The position numbers and the translations under genes were made by a program. The notes beneath the pieces are model-generated. The model worked only from the letters and a program-made list of their open reading frames with translations, was not told the origin of the DNA and ran no database searches. Positions 52,454 through 61,346 of a DNA stretch of 64,000 bases are shown piece after piece (position 1 is the stretch's first letter; every line of letters begins with the position of its first letter). The DNA is from Alteraurantiacibacter aquimixticola (GTDB taxonomy: Bacteria; Pseudomonadota; Alphaproteobacteria; Sphingomonadales; Sphingomonadaceae), in the NCBI RefSeq assembly GCF_004965515.1, contig NZ_SSHH01000001.1, positions 1,057,280 through 1,121,279 of the forward strand. The letters are read 5' to 3'.

Positions 52454-53049
52454 GGAAGAAGGTCCTGGAAGGCGAGGCGGTGAGAGAGGTTGCTGAGGAT
52501 GCCTGCGGTAATGCCCCAGATGCGGTGGCCGTTCCAGTTGATCTCGATATAGGGCCGCTGATGCCCGCGGAAGAGGCCGACCTTGTGCTCGTGATTGGCG
52601 GGATCGAGCACGAAGCGGAGCGGCGCCTCGAACCAGCTGTCGACCTCGCGCGGATCGGGGACGATCGGCAGGTCGGAGGGCACCACGCCGAGCACCGGGG
52701 TCACTTCATAGCCCGAACCGGTGGCAAAGCGCGCCGCCTCGCCCACCACGCTGACATGCGATGGAGTGATGGACAGCTCCTCCTCCGCCTCGCGCAGCGC
52801 CGCCTCGATAGGGGTTTCGCCCGCCTCCAGCTTGCCGCCGGGGAAGGCGACCTGGCCGGGATGGCTGGCCATGGTCTTTGGGCGATGGGTGAGGATCACG
52901 CCCGGCTCGCTGCGGTCGGTCACCGCGATCAGCACGGCGGCGGGCCGTACGCGTTCGGGGATAAAGCGGCCATCGTCATGCAGGCCCTTGAGGCCGACAT
53001 GATGCGTCTGTTCGAACAGCACGCTCACCCGCTCGAACAGCGGGCTCAT
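52450..53049 (-). CDS. NUDIX hydrolase, CoA-pyrophosphatase type
   Basis: The 199-residue protein has a complete nudix box, GGKLEAGETPIEAALREAEE with EEL following, and the NuDiX-CoA-type upstream region HRPKTMASHPGQVAFPGG. The family cleaves CoA or acyl-CoA to phosphopantetheine and 3',5'-ADP. The start at 53049 overlaps the DUF1285 stop (ATGA). The order DUF1285-nudix-cca is common in alphaproteobacteria and suggests one transcript. Confidence 0.9.
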   Translation of the reverse strand: MSPLFERVSVLFEQTHHVGLKGLHDDGRFIPERVRPAAVLIAVTDRSEPGVILTHRPKTMASHPGQVAFPGGKLEAGETPIEAALREAEEELSITPSHVSVVGEAARFATGSGYEVTPVLGVVPSDLPIVPDPREVDSWFEAPLRFVLDPANHEHKVGLFRGHQRPYIEINWNGHRIWGITAGILSNLSHRLAFQDLLP

Positions 53050-53594
53050 TGCGGGACCAGCGGGAATGTTGCGCCCTGGCTGGAGACCCGGGGCACGCCG
53101 TCCAAGTCCTCGGCAAGGTCGACCAGTTGCAGCCATGTCGAGCGGTTCACGCGCGCCTCCGTCCCGTGGCGGACCTTGAGGTAGATCGCGGGTACTTCCG
53201 CATCTCCGCGCGCTTGCAGCGGGTTATCAGGCCCGGCCAGCACGAGGTCGTCGGTGTTGAGGCGGAAGGCGAGGGCATCGCCTTTTCTTTGCACATCCAC
53301 CGCGACGAAGGCAGCGTCCTCCACCTTGATCGTCTGGCGGCATTGCGGGGTCAGCAGCGCGTGGCTGCCATCCTCCTCACGCACCAGCAGGGTGGAAAAG
53401 GCGCGCACCATGGCCGCGCGAGAGATTGGGCTGCCCTCATGGAACCATGTGCCGTCCGCCGCGATGCGCATCTTGCTATCGAGCGTTTCGGTCGGGTTCC
53501 ACTTTTCGATGGGAGGGAGGCGGCGTTCCTCCAGCGCCCGGGCAATATCGGCGAGCGACATGTCGGCAAGCTGGGGCGGCGCTTCATAAGGCAT
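53046..53594 (-). CDS. DUF1285 family protein
   Basis: The 182-residue protein starts MPYEAPPQLADMSLADIARA and includes IEKWNPTETLDSKMRIAADG, TWFHEGSPISRAAMVRAFST and a C-terminal beta domain with RTWLQLVDLAEDL-type residues. This matches the DUF1285 family, whose structures show two small beta domains of unknown function. The start gives the family length. It is translationally coupled to the nudix gene. Confidence 0.88.
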   Translation of the reverse strand: MPYEAPPQLADMSLADIARALEERRLPPIEKWNPTETLDSKMRIAADGTWFHEGSPISRAAMVRAFSTLLVREEDGSHALLTPQCRQTIKVEDAAFVAVDVQRKGDALAFRLNTDDLVLAGPDNPLQARGDAEVPAIYLKVRHGTEARVNRSTWLQLVDLAEDLDGVPRVSSQGATFPLVPQ

Positions 53595-53616
53595 GCGCCA
53601 CAGATGACAGGTCAGA

Positions 53617-54135
53617 TCAGGACTTCCAAGGCCCCAGCATGCCTTCGCGGGGCAGAACCGCCGGATTGTCCGTGCGCACCAGCAGCCGTTCCGGTGCCCA
53701 CGGGCCGGGGCATTGCCAGCCTGTGGTGTGATCGGCGGTGAAGCCGAACTTGCCGTAATAGGGCGCGTCACCGATCAGGAATTGCGGGATCGCCGCACGC
53801 GGGTCCATCGCGCCTGCCTGCGCCAGCATCAGCGCATGGCCGAAGCCCTCATTCTGATGCTCGGGCAGTACGGCAACGGGGCCGACCATGATCAACGGAT
53901 GCGGGCGGCCCTGCGGATCGGTGAGCGCGACGGGCCAGGCCTGGATCGTCCCCACCAGCATCTCGTCCGCATCGAGCGCGGCGAAGCTGAGGGCGGGGAG
54001 CCAGTCCACGCCTTCGCGCAGCATGTATGCCGTGCGCTGGCGCCGTTCAGGCCCGAATGCACGGTCGAGCAATTGCTCGATCATGGCGGGATCGACCCCT
54101 TCGAGGGGAATCAGCGTGGCGGTATCAGGTGTCAT
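53617..54135 (-). CDS. GNAT-family N-acetyltransferase
   Basis: This protein of about 172 residues has the GNAT fold: RTAYMLREGVDWLPALSFAA, VGPVAVLPEHQNEGFGHALM (the acetyl-CoA pyrophosphate-binding loop, Q-N-E-G-F-G) and IPQFLIGDAPYYGKFGFTAD (a typical C-terminal YY-FGF motif). Target unknown; many relatives acetylate small amines. The ATG at 54135 is assumed; another at 54174 is in frame. A 9-bp GGCGCGCC-type hairpin (54138-54166) lies between the two candidate starts. Confidence 0.85.
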   Translation of the reverse strand: MTPDTATLIPLEGVDPAMIEQLLDRAFGPERRQRTAYMLREGVDWLPALSFAALDADEMLVGTIQAWPVALTDPQGRPHPLIMVGPVAVLPEHQNEGFGHALMLAQAGAMDPRAAIPQFLIGDAPYYGKFGFTADHTTGWQCPGPWAPERLLVRTDNPAVLPREGMLGPWKS

Positions 54136-54190
54136 GGAAGGCGCGCCGATAGGGACCGGCGCGCCTCCATGCAATTGTTTCAGCCGTTAC

Positions 54191-55378
54191 CTATTCCGCA
54201 GAAGCGGCGGTCAGGCGCAGCAGGCGGCCATCGGGCGTGTCTTCCACCACCCACAGCGAACCGTCGGCCGCCACGGCGATATCGCGCAGGCGCTGCGGGA
54301 AGGCGTAGCGTGCTTCCTCCGTCGCGGTGCCGGTCGCGGCATCGGTGGCAATGCGTGCGATGGTCATGGTGCCGAGATTGGCGACCAGCAGCTGGCCTTC
54401 CCAATCGGGGAACATCTCGCCCGAATAGAAGACCATGTCGCCCGGCGCGATCACCGGGTTCCAGAAGATGGCGGGCTTCACGAAGCCGTCATCCTCGGTG
54501 TGGTCGGGAATGTCGCGGCCATCGTAATTGTCGCCGTTGGAGCGGACCGGCCAGCCATAATTGTTGCCCGGCTCCACCATGTTGAGCTCATCGCCGCCAG
54601 CAGGTCCGTGCTCGATCGTCCACAGCTGCCCGCCGGCATCGAAATCGATGCCCAGCAGGTTGCGCTGGCCATAGGACCAGATCTGGCTGGTGACGCCGCC
54701 CTCTGCCTCGAACGGATTGCCCGCAGCGGGCGTGCCGTCGAGATTGAGGCGCAGCACCTTGCCGAGATTGTTCGACAGGTCCTGCGCCGGGTCCTGCTGC
54801 ATGCGGTCGCCGCTGGTGATGAACAGGTGTTGCCCGTCAGGCGAGAAGGCGATCTTGTGGCTGAAATGGCCGAAGCTTTCGATTGCCGGATCCTGCTGCC
54901 AGATCTCGGTCAGGCCGGAGATGGTGCAGGCCGCCTCGTCACAGGCGAAAGTGCCCTTGCCGGCCACGGCGCGGCGCGCTTCGCCTTCATCGGCCTTGGC
55001 CCAGCTGAGATAGACGGTGCCGCTTTCCGCATAATCGGGTGCGAAGGCCACGTCGCCCAGGCCGCCCTGGCCGCCATAGGCGACTTCGGGAAGGCCGTTC
55101 ACTTCCAGTGTGGTGCCGGTAGCGGGATTGAAATACTTGGCCGTGCCGCCCTTCTCGGTGATCAGCAGGTTGCCGGTGGTCGGCTCGATCGCGATGCCCC
55201 AGCCTTCGTCGAGGTCGATATAGGCCTCGGCGAGGAAGGGCGAACCTTCCTCAAGCTCGACGGCCGTGCCCGCCATCGGCGCGGGAATTGCGACGCTTTC
55301 CCCATTTGCGGACGTCCCGCAGCTTGCGAGCGCAAGAGTGGCAGGGAATAAAGCGGTGGTCAGGAAACGATTACGCAT
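54191..55378 (-). CDS. PQQ-dependent sugar dehydrogenase family lipoprotein
   Basis: The 395-residue protein starts MRNRFLTTALFPATLALASC, a lipobox-type signal peptide, so it is probably an outer- or inner-membrane lipoprotein facing the periplasm. The propeller contains GWGIAIEPTTGNLLITEKGG, VAYGGQGGLGDVAFAPDYAE, HFSHKIAFSPDGQHLFITSGDR split across blades, GQRNLLGIDFDAGGQLWTIE and HGPAGGDELN, which match the soluble glucose dehydrogenase (Gdh) family. Its ATG shares the palindrome GCATGC with the divergent rnhB ATG. Confidence 0.88.
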   Translation of the reverse strand: MRNRFLTTALFPATLALASCGTSANGESVAIPAPMAGTAVELEEGSPFLAEAYIDLDEGWGIAIEPTTGNLLITEKGGTAKYFNPATGTTLEVNGLPEVAYGGQGGLGDVAFAPDYAESGTVYLSWAKADEGEARRAVAGKGTFACDEAACTISGLTEIWQQDPAIESFGHFSHKIAFSPDGQHLFITSGDRMQQDPAQDLSNNLGKVLRLNLDGTPAAGNPFEAEGGVTSQIWSYGQRNLLGIDFDAGGQLWTIEHGPAGGDELNMVEPGNNYGWPVRSNGDNYDGRDIPDHTEDDGFVKPAIFWNPVIAPGDMVFYSGEMFPDWEGQLLVANLGTMTIARIATDAATGTATEEARYAFPQRLRDIAVAADGSLWVVEDTPDGRLLRLTAASAE

Positions 55379-56015
55379 GCTTTCGGGTACTCCCTCTCGC
55401 GATTTTTGCGACCGCCTTGGCCCCGCTCCCCTTGTTGCCGGGGTGGACGAGGCTGGACGCGGCCCTTTGGCGGGGCCGGTTGTGGCCGCTGCCGTCATTC
55501 TATGCAAGCCGGGACCAAGGGGTGTGGGCGATTCCAAGACGCTCACCGCCAAGACGCGCGAGAGGCTGGAGGAAACGATCCGCGCCCGCTGCGCTTTCGG
55601 CATCGGCGTGGTCGAGGTGGAGGAGATCGACCGCATCAATATCTTCGCCGCCACCATGTTGGCGATGACCCGCGCGGTGGAGCGGCTGTGCGAGGCTGCG
55701 GGCGCGCAAGTGGGCGAGGCGCTGATCGACGGCAATCTGACGCCCGAGGGACGCCTGCCCGAATGGCGCTGGCCCGCCCGCGCGATCGTGGGTGGGGACG
55801 GCAAGGAGAAGGCGATCGGCGCCGCCTCCATCCTCGCCAAGACCTGGCGCGACCGGCTGATGGTGGAGGCTGCGGAACGTTACCCCCATTACGGCTGGGA
55901 GCGGAACAAGGGATACGGCTCGAAGGAGCATATGGAGGCCTTGCGCGTGCACGGCCCCACGCCGCTGCATCGTCGCAGCTTCGCTCCGGTTGCGCAGCTG
56001 GAAATGCAGCTTTAG
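55377..56015 (+). CDS. rnhB: Ribonuclease HII
   Basis: This 212-residue protein has the RNase HII core: VAGVDEAGRGPLAGPVVAAA with catalytic Asp24-Glu25, VGDSKTLTAKTRERL, EALIDGN (third acidic residue) and IIAKTWRDRLM-like ASILAKTWRDRLM, then YGWERNKGYGSKEH. It removes RNA primers and misincorporated ribonucleotides. The start MLSGTPSRDF at 55377 shares bases with the start of the divergent gene, so both promoters lie inside coding DNA. Gene length is normal. Confidence 0.94.
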   Translation: MLSGTPSRDFCDRLGPAPLVAGVDEAGRGPLAGPVVAAAVILCKPGPRGVGDSKTLTAKTRERLEETIRARCAFGIGVVEVEEIDRINIFAATMLAMTRAVERLCEAAGAQVGEALIDGNLTPEGRLPEWRWPARAIVGGDGKEKAIGAASILAKTWRDRLMVEAAERYPHYGWERNKGYGSKEHMEALRVHGPTPLHRRSFAPVAQLEMQL

Positions 56016-56042
56016 AAAAAAAATTGCGGTCTCTTTCCGGGC

Positions 56043-56195
56043 GAGTCTTCCGGGCCACACCCCATCATGTCGAGTCCCGGGGAATCCATCAGACTCAACA
56101 TCTTGTAGGGGACTCTTTTCGTTCTCTTTAAACGCTTCGCCGCTTGTCGGAGTCCGCCCGGCATTTGCGGGTTGACCTCGGACTCCCAAGGATTC
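56043..56195. promoter_or_regulatory. Cluster of eight GANTC sites upstream of ccrM
   Basis: GANTC occurs at 56043, 56072, 56082, 56092, 56111, 56150, 56181 and 56191 (first base of each). The gaps are 29, 10, 10, 19, 39, 31 and 10 bp. The gene 35-187 bp downstream encodes the enzyme that methylates GANTC. In Caulobacter the ccrM promoter region carries GANTC sites that link its transcription to replication; here the number is much higher. Confidence 0.85.
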
Positions 56196-56208
56196 ACCCT
56201 GTGGATAA

Positions 56209-57375
<1,167 letters not shown>

Positions 57376-57383
57376 TCCGATCC

Positions 57384-57455
57384 GTCACCCCAGCGAAAGC
57401 TGGGGTCTCCATCCTGTCGCGTGACGTGGGAGATTCCAGCTTTCGCTGGAATGAC
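57384..57455. repeat. Palindromic intergenic repeat, second type
   Basis: GTCACCCCAGCGAAAGCTGG (57384-57403) and CCAGCTTTCGCTGG followed by AATGAC (57436-57455) form an inverted repeat between ccrM and folP. The arms also contain the self-complementary CCAGCGAAAGCTGG-type palindromes. Copies of this design are widespread in GC-rich alphaproteobacteria; only one is seen here. Confidence 0.75.
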
Positions 57456-57476
57456 GAAGGAAGCTAAAGGCAGGTC

Positions 57477-58601
57477 ATGACCCAATCGATCTATATCCAG
57501 CCCATCTCCACCGTCACCGGACCGCAGGCGGTGGAGGGCGATGCGGTGCGCCTCGGCGGCTCCATGGCCTATGCGCGCGAATTCGCGGTGATCACGCGCG
57601 AGGGCGGCAAGGTGGTGGACCGGCAGCTGGCCACCTCGCGCAGTATCGCCGATCTGCTGGGCGGCCTGCCTGACGATCTCGCGGCGGAAGGCGAGGCGCA
57701 GTGGTCGAACCTCTCCACGGTGCACGAACCGCTGCAATGCGGGGAGCGGGTGATCCGCCTCGACGCGCCGCAGATCATGGGCATCCTCAATGTCACGCCC
57801 GACAGCTTCTCCGATGGCGGGAAGTTCATGGACGATCCGCTCGCCATGCAGGATCAGGCGGCCGACATGCACGAAGCGGGCGCGGCGATCATCGATATCG
57901 GCGGCGAAAGCACGCGGCCCGGCGCTGCGGCGGTGTGGGAAGGCGACGAGATCAAGCGCGTCATCCCCGCGATCGAATATTGCAAGGGCATGGGCGCGGC
58001 GGTCAGCGTAGATACGCGCAGGCCCGCGGTGATGCAGGCGGCGCTCGATGCAGGCGCGGCGATCATCAATGACGTATCAGCCCTGCGCCACGATCCGCGC
58101 AGCCTGGAATTCGCAGCCTCCAGCGGCAAGCCGGTGATCCTGATGCACGCGCCGGGGCCGAGCAATGAGGCGGCCGAGGACCTCCATTCCAACGCCGACT
58201 ATACCGCCGTGGCCTTCGACGTGTTCGACTGGCTGAAGGAGCGGCGCGATGCAGCCTTGGCGGCCGGGATCGCGCGGCACAATATCGTGCTCGATCCCGG
58301 TGTCGGTTTCGGCAAGTCGGTGGCCGACAATCTCAACCTCTTGAACGCGCTGCCGCTGTTCCACGCACTCGGACAGCCCCTGCTGCTGGGCGCAAGCCGC
58401 AAGCGCATGATCGGCGCGCTCTCGAACGAGGCGGGATCGAACAAGCGGCTCGGCGGCTCCATCGTCCTGGCGCAGCTGGGCATGGATGCGGGCTATCACC
58501 TGCTGCGCGTGCACGATGTTTTCGAGACGGTGCAGGCGCGCAATGTCTGGCGCGGCCTGCGCGATGCCGGGGTGACCGATTTCACGGGGCTACCCGGGTG
58601 A
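57477..58601 (+). CDS. folP: Dihydropteroate synthase
   Basis: The 374-residue protein carries an N-terminal extension (about 1-90) not present in E. coli and then the TIM-barrel signatures MGILNVTPDSFSDGGKF, DIGGESTRPGA, ISVDTRRP-type VSVDTRRPAVMQ, INDVSALRHD and LLLGASRKRMIG. It condenses p-aminobenzoate with dihydropterin pyrophosphate for folate. The stop overlaps the GTG of the next gene (58598-58601). Its last 22 codons have a diverged copy about 1 kb downstream (59480-59595). Confidence 0.95.
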   Translation: MTQSIYIQPISTVTGPQAVEGDAVRLGGSMAYAREFAVITREGGKVVDRQLATSRSIADLLGGLPDDLAAEGEAQWSNLSTVHEPLQCGERVIRLDAPQIMGILNVTPDSFSDGGKFMDDPLAMQDQAADMHEAGAAIIDIGGESTRPGAAAVWEGDEIKRVIPAIEYCKGMGAAVSVDTRRPAVMQAALDAGAAIINDVSALRHDPRSLEFAASSGKPVILMHAPGPSNEAAEDLHSNADYTAVAFDVFDWLKERRDAALAAGIARHNIVLDPGVGFGKSVADNLNLLNALPLFHALGQPLLLGASRKRMIGALSNEAGSNKRLGGSIVLAQLGMDAGYHLLRVHDVFETVQARNVWRGLRDAGVTDFTGLPG

Positions 58602-59431
58602 TCGCCAAGCTGGTCATCTCAGCGTTCTTGATCGTCCCCATACTGGCCCTTGTAACACCGCGCATCCTCTATCCATGGCTGGTCGCCAGTTTTGCGCCAC
58701 TGCTTGCCGGACTCCTCTGGCTTTCGAACCGGCCCGTTTCCTTCCAGCAGGATTGGGCGGCTTTCGGTAACATGATACTCTTTGCCGGGGTCATCGCCTG
58801 CCTGCTGGCCTTCCTGTTTCGCTATATTGCTTCTGCACTTGCCGCGAAGTTCCTCATCAAGGCGGCCCCTTCGCCAATCGACTGGCGTCCATTCAAGGTT
58901 AGTCTGTTGCTCACGCTGGGGTTGGCCTTTCTGTGGTGGTGTATGCCGCTGGTTGCAGGAGTTGTCGGACCCCATGTGGTCCTCCTTGCCGGGGCAATCG
59001 TCGCCATCGCGCTCGTCGTTCTCGCGCGGCGCATGGCGGCTGTCCACCACCGCATTGCCGCATTTTCAGCCAGCGCGATCGTTTCTGGATTGCTGCTCTT
59101 CAGCCTGACCCAGCCTGGCATTGTTGTCCGCGAGGCCAACCGCGCCGCTCAGGGGCAGCCATATTGCCTGCTGGTTGCAGATGGTGACCGCGGACATCGG
59201 CCGGCGCGCTCGCTGGCCGACCTGACGCCTGTCATCATGAGGGCACCAGCGAGGGGACAGATCGCCCTTTCCAATCACGCGCAGATCCGGGTGGACGAGG
59301 CACCGGCCATGCATTGGTCCTATTTCGGGAGGGGCTTCGTGAATGGAGCGGATCTCTATCGCGGTGTGGATTGCGAGCGGCAGCGCGAATGGGCCTCGCG
59401 CCTTGGCTGGTTCGGCCGCGACCAAGGCTAG
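58598..59431 (+). CDS. Membrane protein of unknown function (cargo segment 1)
   Basis: The 277-residue protein starts MIAKLVISAFLIVPILALVT (GTG start overlapping the folP stop) and has about 6 hydrophobic segments in residues 1-180. A soluble C-terminal part follows, with PYCLLVADGDRGHRPARSLA and MHWSYFGRGFVNGADLYRGV. No family recognised. It is clearly richer in A/T and rare codons than folP or ccrM. It lies between the intact folP end and decayed gene ends (59428-59595), so it looks like acquired cargo. Confidence 0.7.
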   Translation: MIAKLVISAFLIVPILALVTPRILYPWLVASFAPLLAGLLWLSNRPVSFQQDWAAFGNMILFAGVIACLLAFLFRYIASALAAKFLIKAAPSPIDWRPFKVSLLLTLGLAFLWWCMPLVAGVVGPHVVLLAGAIVAIALVVLARRMAAVHHRIAAFSASAIVSGLLLFSLTQPGIVVREANRAAQGQPYCLLVADGDRGHRPARSLADLTPVIMRAPARGQIALSNHAQIRVDEAPAMHWSYFGRGFVNGADLYRGVDCERQREWASRLGWFGRDQG

Positions 59432-59479
59432 GCGGCGTGGTCGATCCCGAGCGCTCTGCTTTCGGTAGAGCGTCGAGCG
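59428..59479 (-). pseudogene. Decayed 3-prime end of an NtrC-like gene
   Basis: On the minus strand this reads R-S-T-L-Y-R-K, then a 2-nt shift, then G-I-D-H-A-A and a TAG. It aligns to the C-terminus RSTLYRKLSDLGIDNAA of the intact regulator at 61347-62771. gtcgatcccgag and agcgtcgagcg are exact matches, and other differences are mostly third-position. The 5-prime part is missing. Confidence 0.75.
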
Positions 59480-59595
59480 CCTGTTGTTGTGCCTACACGA
59501 CACCTATGAGGCGGCACAGAATACCGGCGCGCAATGTCTGGCGCGGCCTGCGCGATGCTGGGGTGACGGACTTTAACGGGCTTCTTGCGCTGTAG
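59480..59595 (+). pseudogene. Decayed 3-prime end of a second folP
   Basis: This stretch encodes L-L-x-x-H-D-x-x-E-x-x-Q, a 7-nt insertion that shifts frame, then ARNVWRGLRDAGVTDFNGLLAL and a TAG. It aligns to the end of the intact folP, with 33 identical nucleotides at 58535-58567 versus 59526-59558 and mostly synonymous changes after that. The upstream part is missing and abuts the NtrC-like remnant. Confidence 0.8.
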
Positions 59596-60003
59596 CGGTC
59601 CGATCCGGCGGAGTGCGATAAAATCGCACTCTGCAAATCACGCGTTGCAAATCGCAACAAATCGCTTTGCATTTTGCATGTTCTGGCTCCGGTGATGGTC
59701 GGCTTCAACGGAATTCTGCGGTTGCCGGAAAACGGCACGATCCTTGAATTGCTTGTGGCAGACCCTGTTGGAGGACTGCCATGCGTTTCATCGACCTCAT
59801 CCCAAAAGCCGGCGACCGCGCAGCTGCCGCTTCGTTTGCCGACCGCGCCAGGCCGTCGGCATGCGGCAAGGTGCGAGCGGATCGCCGCAAGGGTTGCAGG
59901 TCTGCCAGCAAAGTCCCGGCCTGATCGCTGGGACCGCGCGCCGCGTGCCAATTCGAATGTCATTGGAAGCCATTGTTTGGGGCATGGGGACCAAGGAGCG
60001 GGA
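59596..60003. other. Intergenic region with hairpin and AAATCGC repeats
   Basis: This roughly 410-bp stretch precedes the winged-helix gene. GAGTGCGAT-AAA-ATCGCACTC (59611-59631) is a perfect 9-bp hairpin. AAATCGC or AAATCAC occurs at 59621, 59635, 59649 and 59659 (gaps 14, 14, 10), with TTGC-AAATC-GCAA at 59645-59657. From 59680 to 60003 I see no gene, although several frames are open. Confidence 0.55.
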
Positions 60004-60531
60004 ATGAAAATGAACGACAAGTTTGCCGGTACTCCAAACATCCAGGCAAAAGCCTTCGGCGCCCTCGGATCGCAAAACCTCTCGGGCGAGCTCAACAGCA
60101 TCAAACGCCAGCTTGCCGCCATGGCGGACAAGGTCGACCAGGTTCTCGAGAAAGCGGAGGAAAACAGGATCGAACCGACCGTCTCCAATGACGTGGCCGA
60201 GTTCCTGGATGTCGCGCTGCGGGCGGAATTGGTCCGGCGCTCGTTGATGGACGGTGTCGGCCGCTCCACCGATCCATCATGGAGCGTCCTGCTGGTGTTG
60301 ATCCAGGCCTATCTCAAGGGAGAGCCATTGACCCTGAGAGACTTGCCGATGAGCGCCGACGATGGCCACTTCTGGCTCAAGACTCTGAAGCTTCGCGGGC
60401 TGGCCAGGGAGATACATCACTCGCGCGGAATTCCCGCGACCACCTATACCGTCACCGAAGAGGCATACAGGCTCTTCCTCGCTTCCTTCGTCCGCGACAA
60501 TTTCGACGGACGCCTGTCAGCCAGGGTCTGA
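60004..60531 (+). CDS. Winged-helix DNA-binding-like protein (cargo segment 2)
   Basis: The 175-residue protein starts MKMNDKFAGTPNIQAKAFGA and has a coiled-coil-like stretch (GELNSIKRQLAAMADKVDQV). A C-terminal MarR-like winged helix follows: VLLVLIQAYLKGEPLTLRDL, SADDGHFWLKTLKLRGLARE and a wing TTYTVTEEAYRLFLASF. AAGGAGCGGGA lies before the ATG. It may be a transcriptional regulator; the AAATCGC repeats upstream are candidate targets. No operon partner on the same strand. Confidence 0.72.
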   Translation: MKMNDKFAGTPNIQAKAFGALGSQNLSGELNSIKRQLAAMADKVDQVLEKAEENRIEPTVSNDVAEFLDVALRAELVRRSLMDGVGRSTDPSWSVLLVLIQAYLKGEPLTLRDLPMSADDGHFWLKTLKLRGLAREIHHSRGIPATTYTVTEEAYRLFLASFVRDNFDGRLSARV

Positions 60532-60551
60532 TAACTCCCGGCAATTCCTGC

Positions 60552-61307
60552 CTAGAGCGAGAAGCCGCCGTCGCTGGCGAGCACGGCGCCGGTGATATTG
60601 CCTGCCGCATCGGACAGCAGGAAGCCGATGGACTGCGCGATTTCCTCCGCGCTGGCGAAGCGGCCACTGGGTGTGGCGCTGGCCATGGCGGCAAGGGCCT
60701 GTTCGCGCCCCATATCCTCCACCATCTTCGTGAAGTCGGGATTGTCGTCCCAGATCGCCGTATCGACGCCGCCCGGCGCGATGACGTTGACGCGGATGCC
60801 GTCAGGAGCACCTTCCAGCGCCGCGATCTTGGCAAGGTGGATCAGCCCCGCTTTCGAAGCGGAATAGGCCGATGCGCCCGCCATCGGCTTCACCCCGGAG
60901 ACCGAGCCGAGCATTACCACGCTGCCACCCGATCCCATCGTTCGCATGGCCACTTGCAGCGAGAGGAAGGCGCCGTCGAGATTGACCGCCATGATCCGGC
61001 GCCAGTGATCGAAGCTCGCATCGCGGATCGTCGCGCCATCGGCGATACCGGCGTTGATCACCGCATGGTCGATCTTGCCCAGATCGCCCTCCAGCTTTTG
61101 CCAGAAGGCGGGGTCCGACACATCGCCGGCATGGCGTTCGATTTCGCAGGACAGGGGGAGTGCGGAAAGGCCTTCCGCGTCGCGATCGACCAGCACGAGC
61201 CTGCCGATACCTTGCTTGTCAAGCCAGCGCGCGCAGGCGGCGCCAATGCCCGAGGCAGCGCCAGTGACGAGGGCGGTCTTGCCCGTGAAGGAAGTCTCGA
61301 TAGCCAT
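60552..61307 (-). CDS. Short-chain dehydrogenase/reductase
   Basis: The 251-residue protein has the classical SDR pattern: TALVTGAASGIGAACARWLD (cofactor loop), VINAGIADGA, the active Ser in MLGSVSG, the catalytic pair YSASK and PGGVDTAIWDD. It is an NAD(P)-dependent oxidoreductase; DRDAEGL after strand 2 (Asp) points to NAD. Substrate unknown. It lies between the winged-helix gene and the NtrC-like gene, 39 nt after the latter on the same strand. Confidence 0.9.
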   Translation of the reverse strand: MAIETSFTGKTALVTGAASGIGAACARWLDKQGIGRLVLVDRDAEGLSALPLSCEIERHAGDVSDPAFWQKLEGDLGKIDHAVINAGIADGATIRDASFDHWRRIMAVNLDGAFLSLQVAMRTMGSGGSVVMLGSVSGVKPMAGASAYSASKAGLIHLAKIAALEGAPDGIRVNVIAPGGVDTAIWDDNPDFTKMVEDMGREQALAAMASATPSGRFASAEEIAQSIGFLLSDAAGNITGAVLASDGGFSL

Positions 61308-61346
61308 GCCGCGGTCGCTATAAGCTGCGGCCAGCGCTGTCGAGCC

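Noticed and set aside
58598-59595. Integrative element with attL/attR in the 3-prime end of folP
   Set aside because: The direct repeats would fit, but no integrase gene is seen, the second copy is diverged and frameshifted, and an NtrC-like remnant is joined to it; a two-allele fusion explains more.
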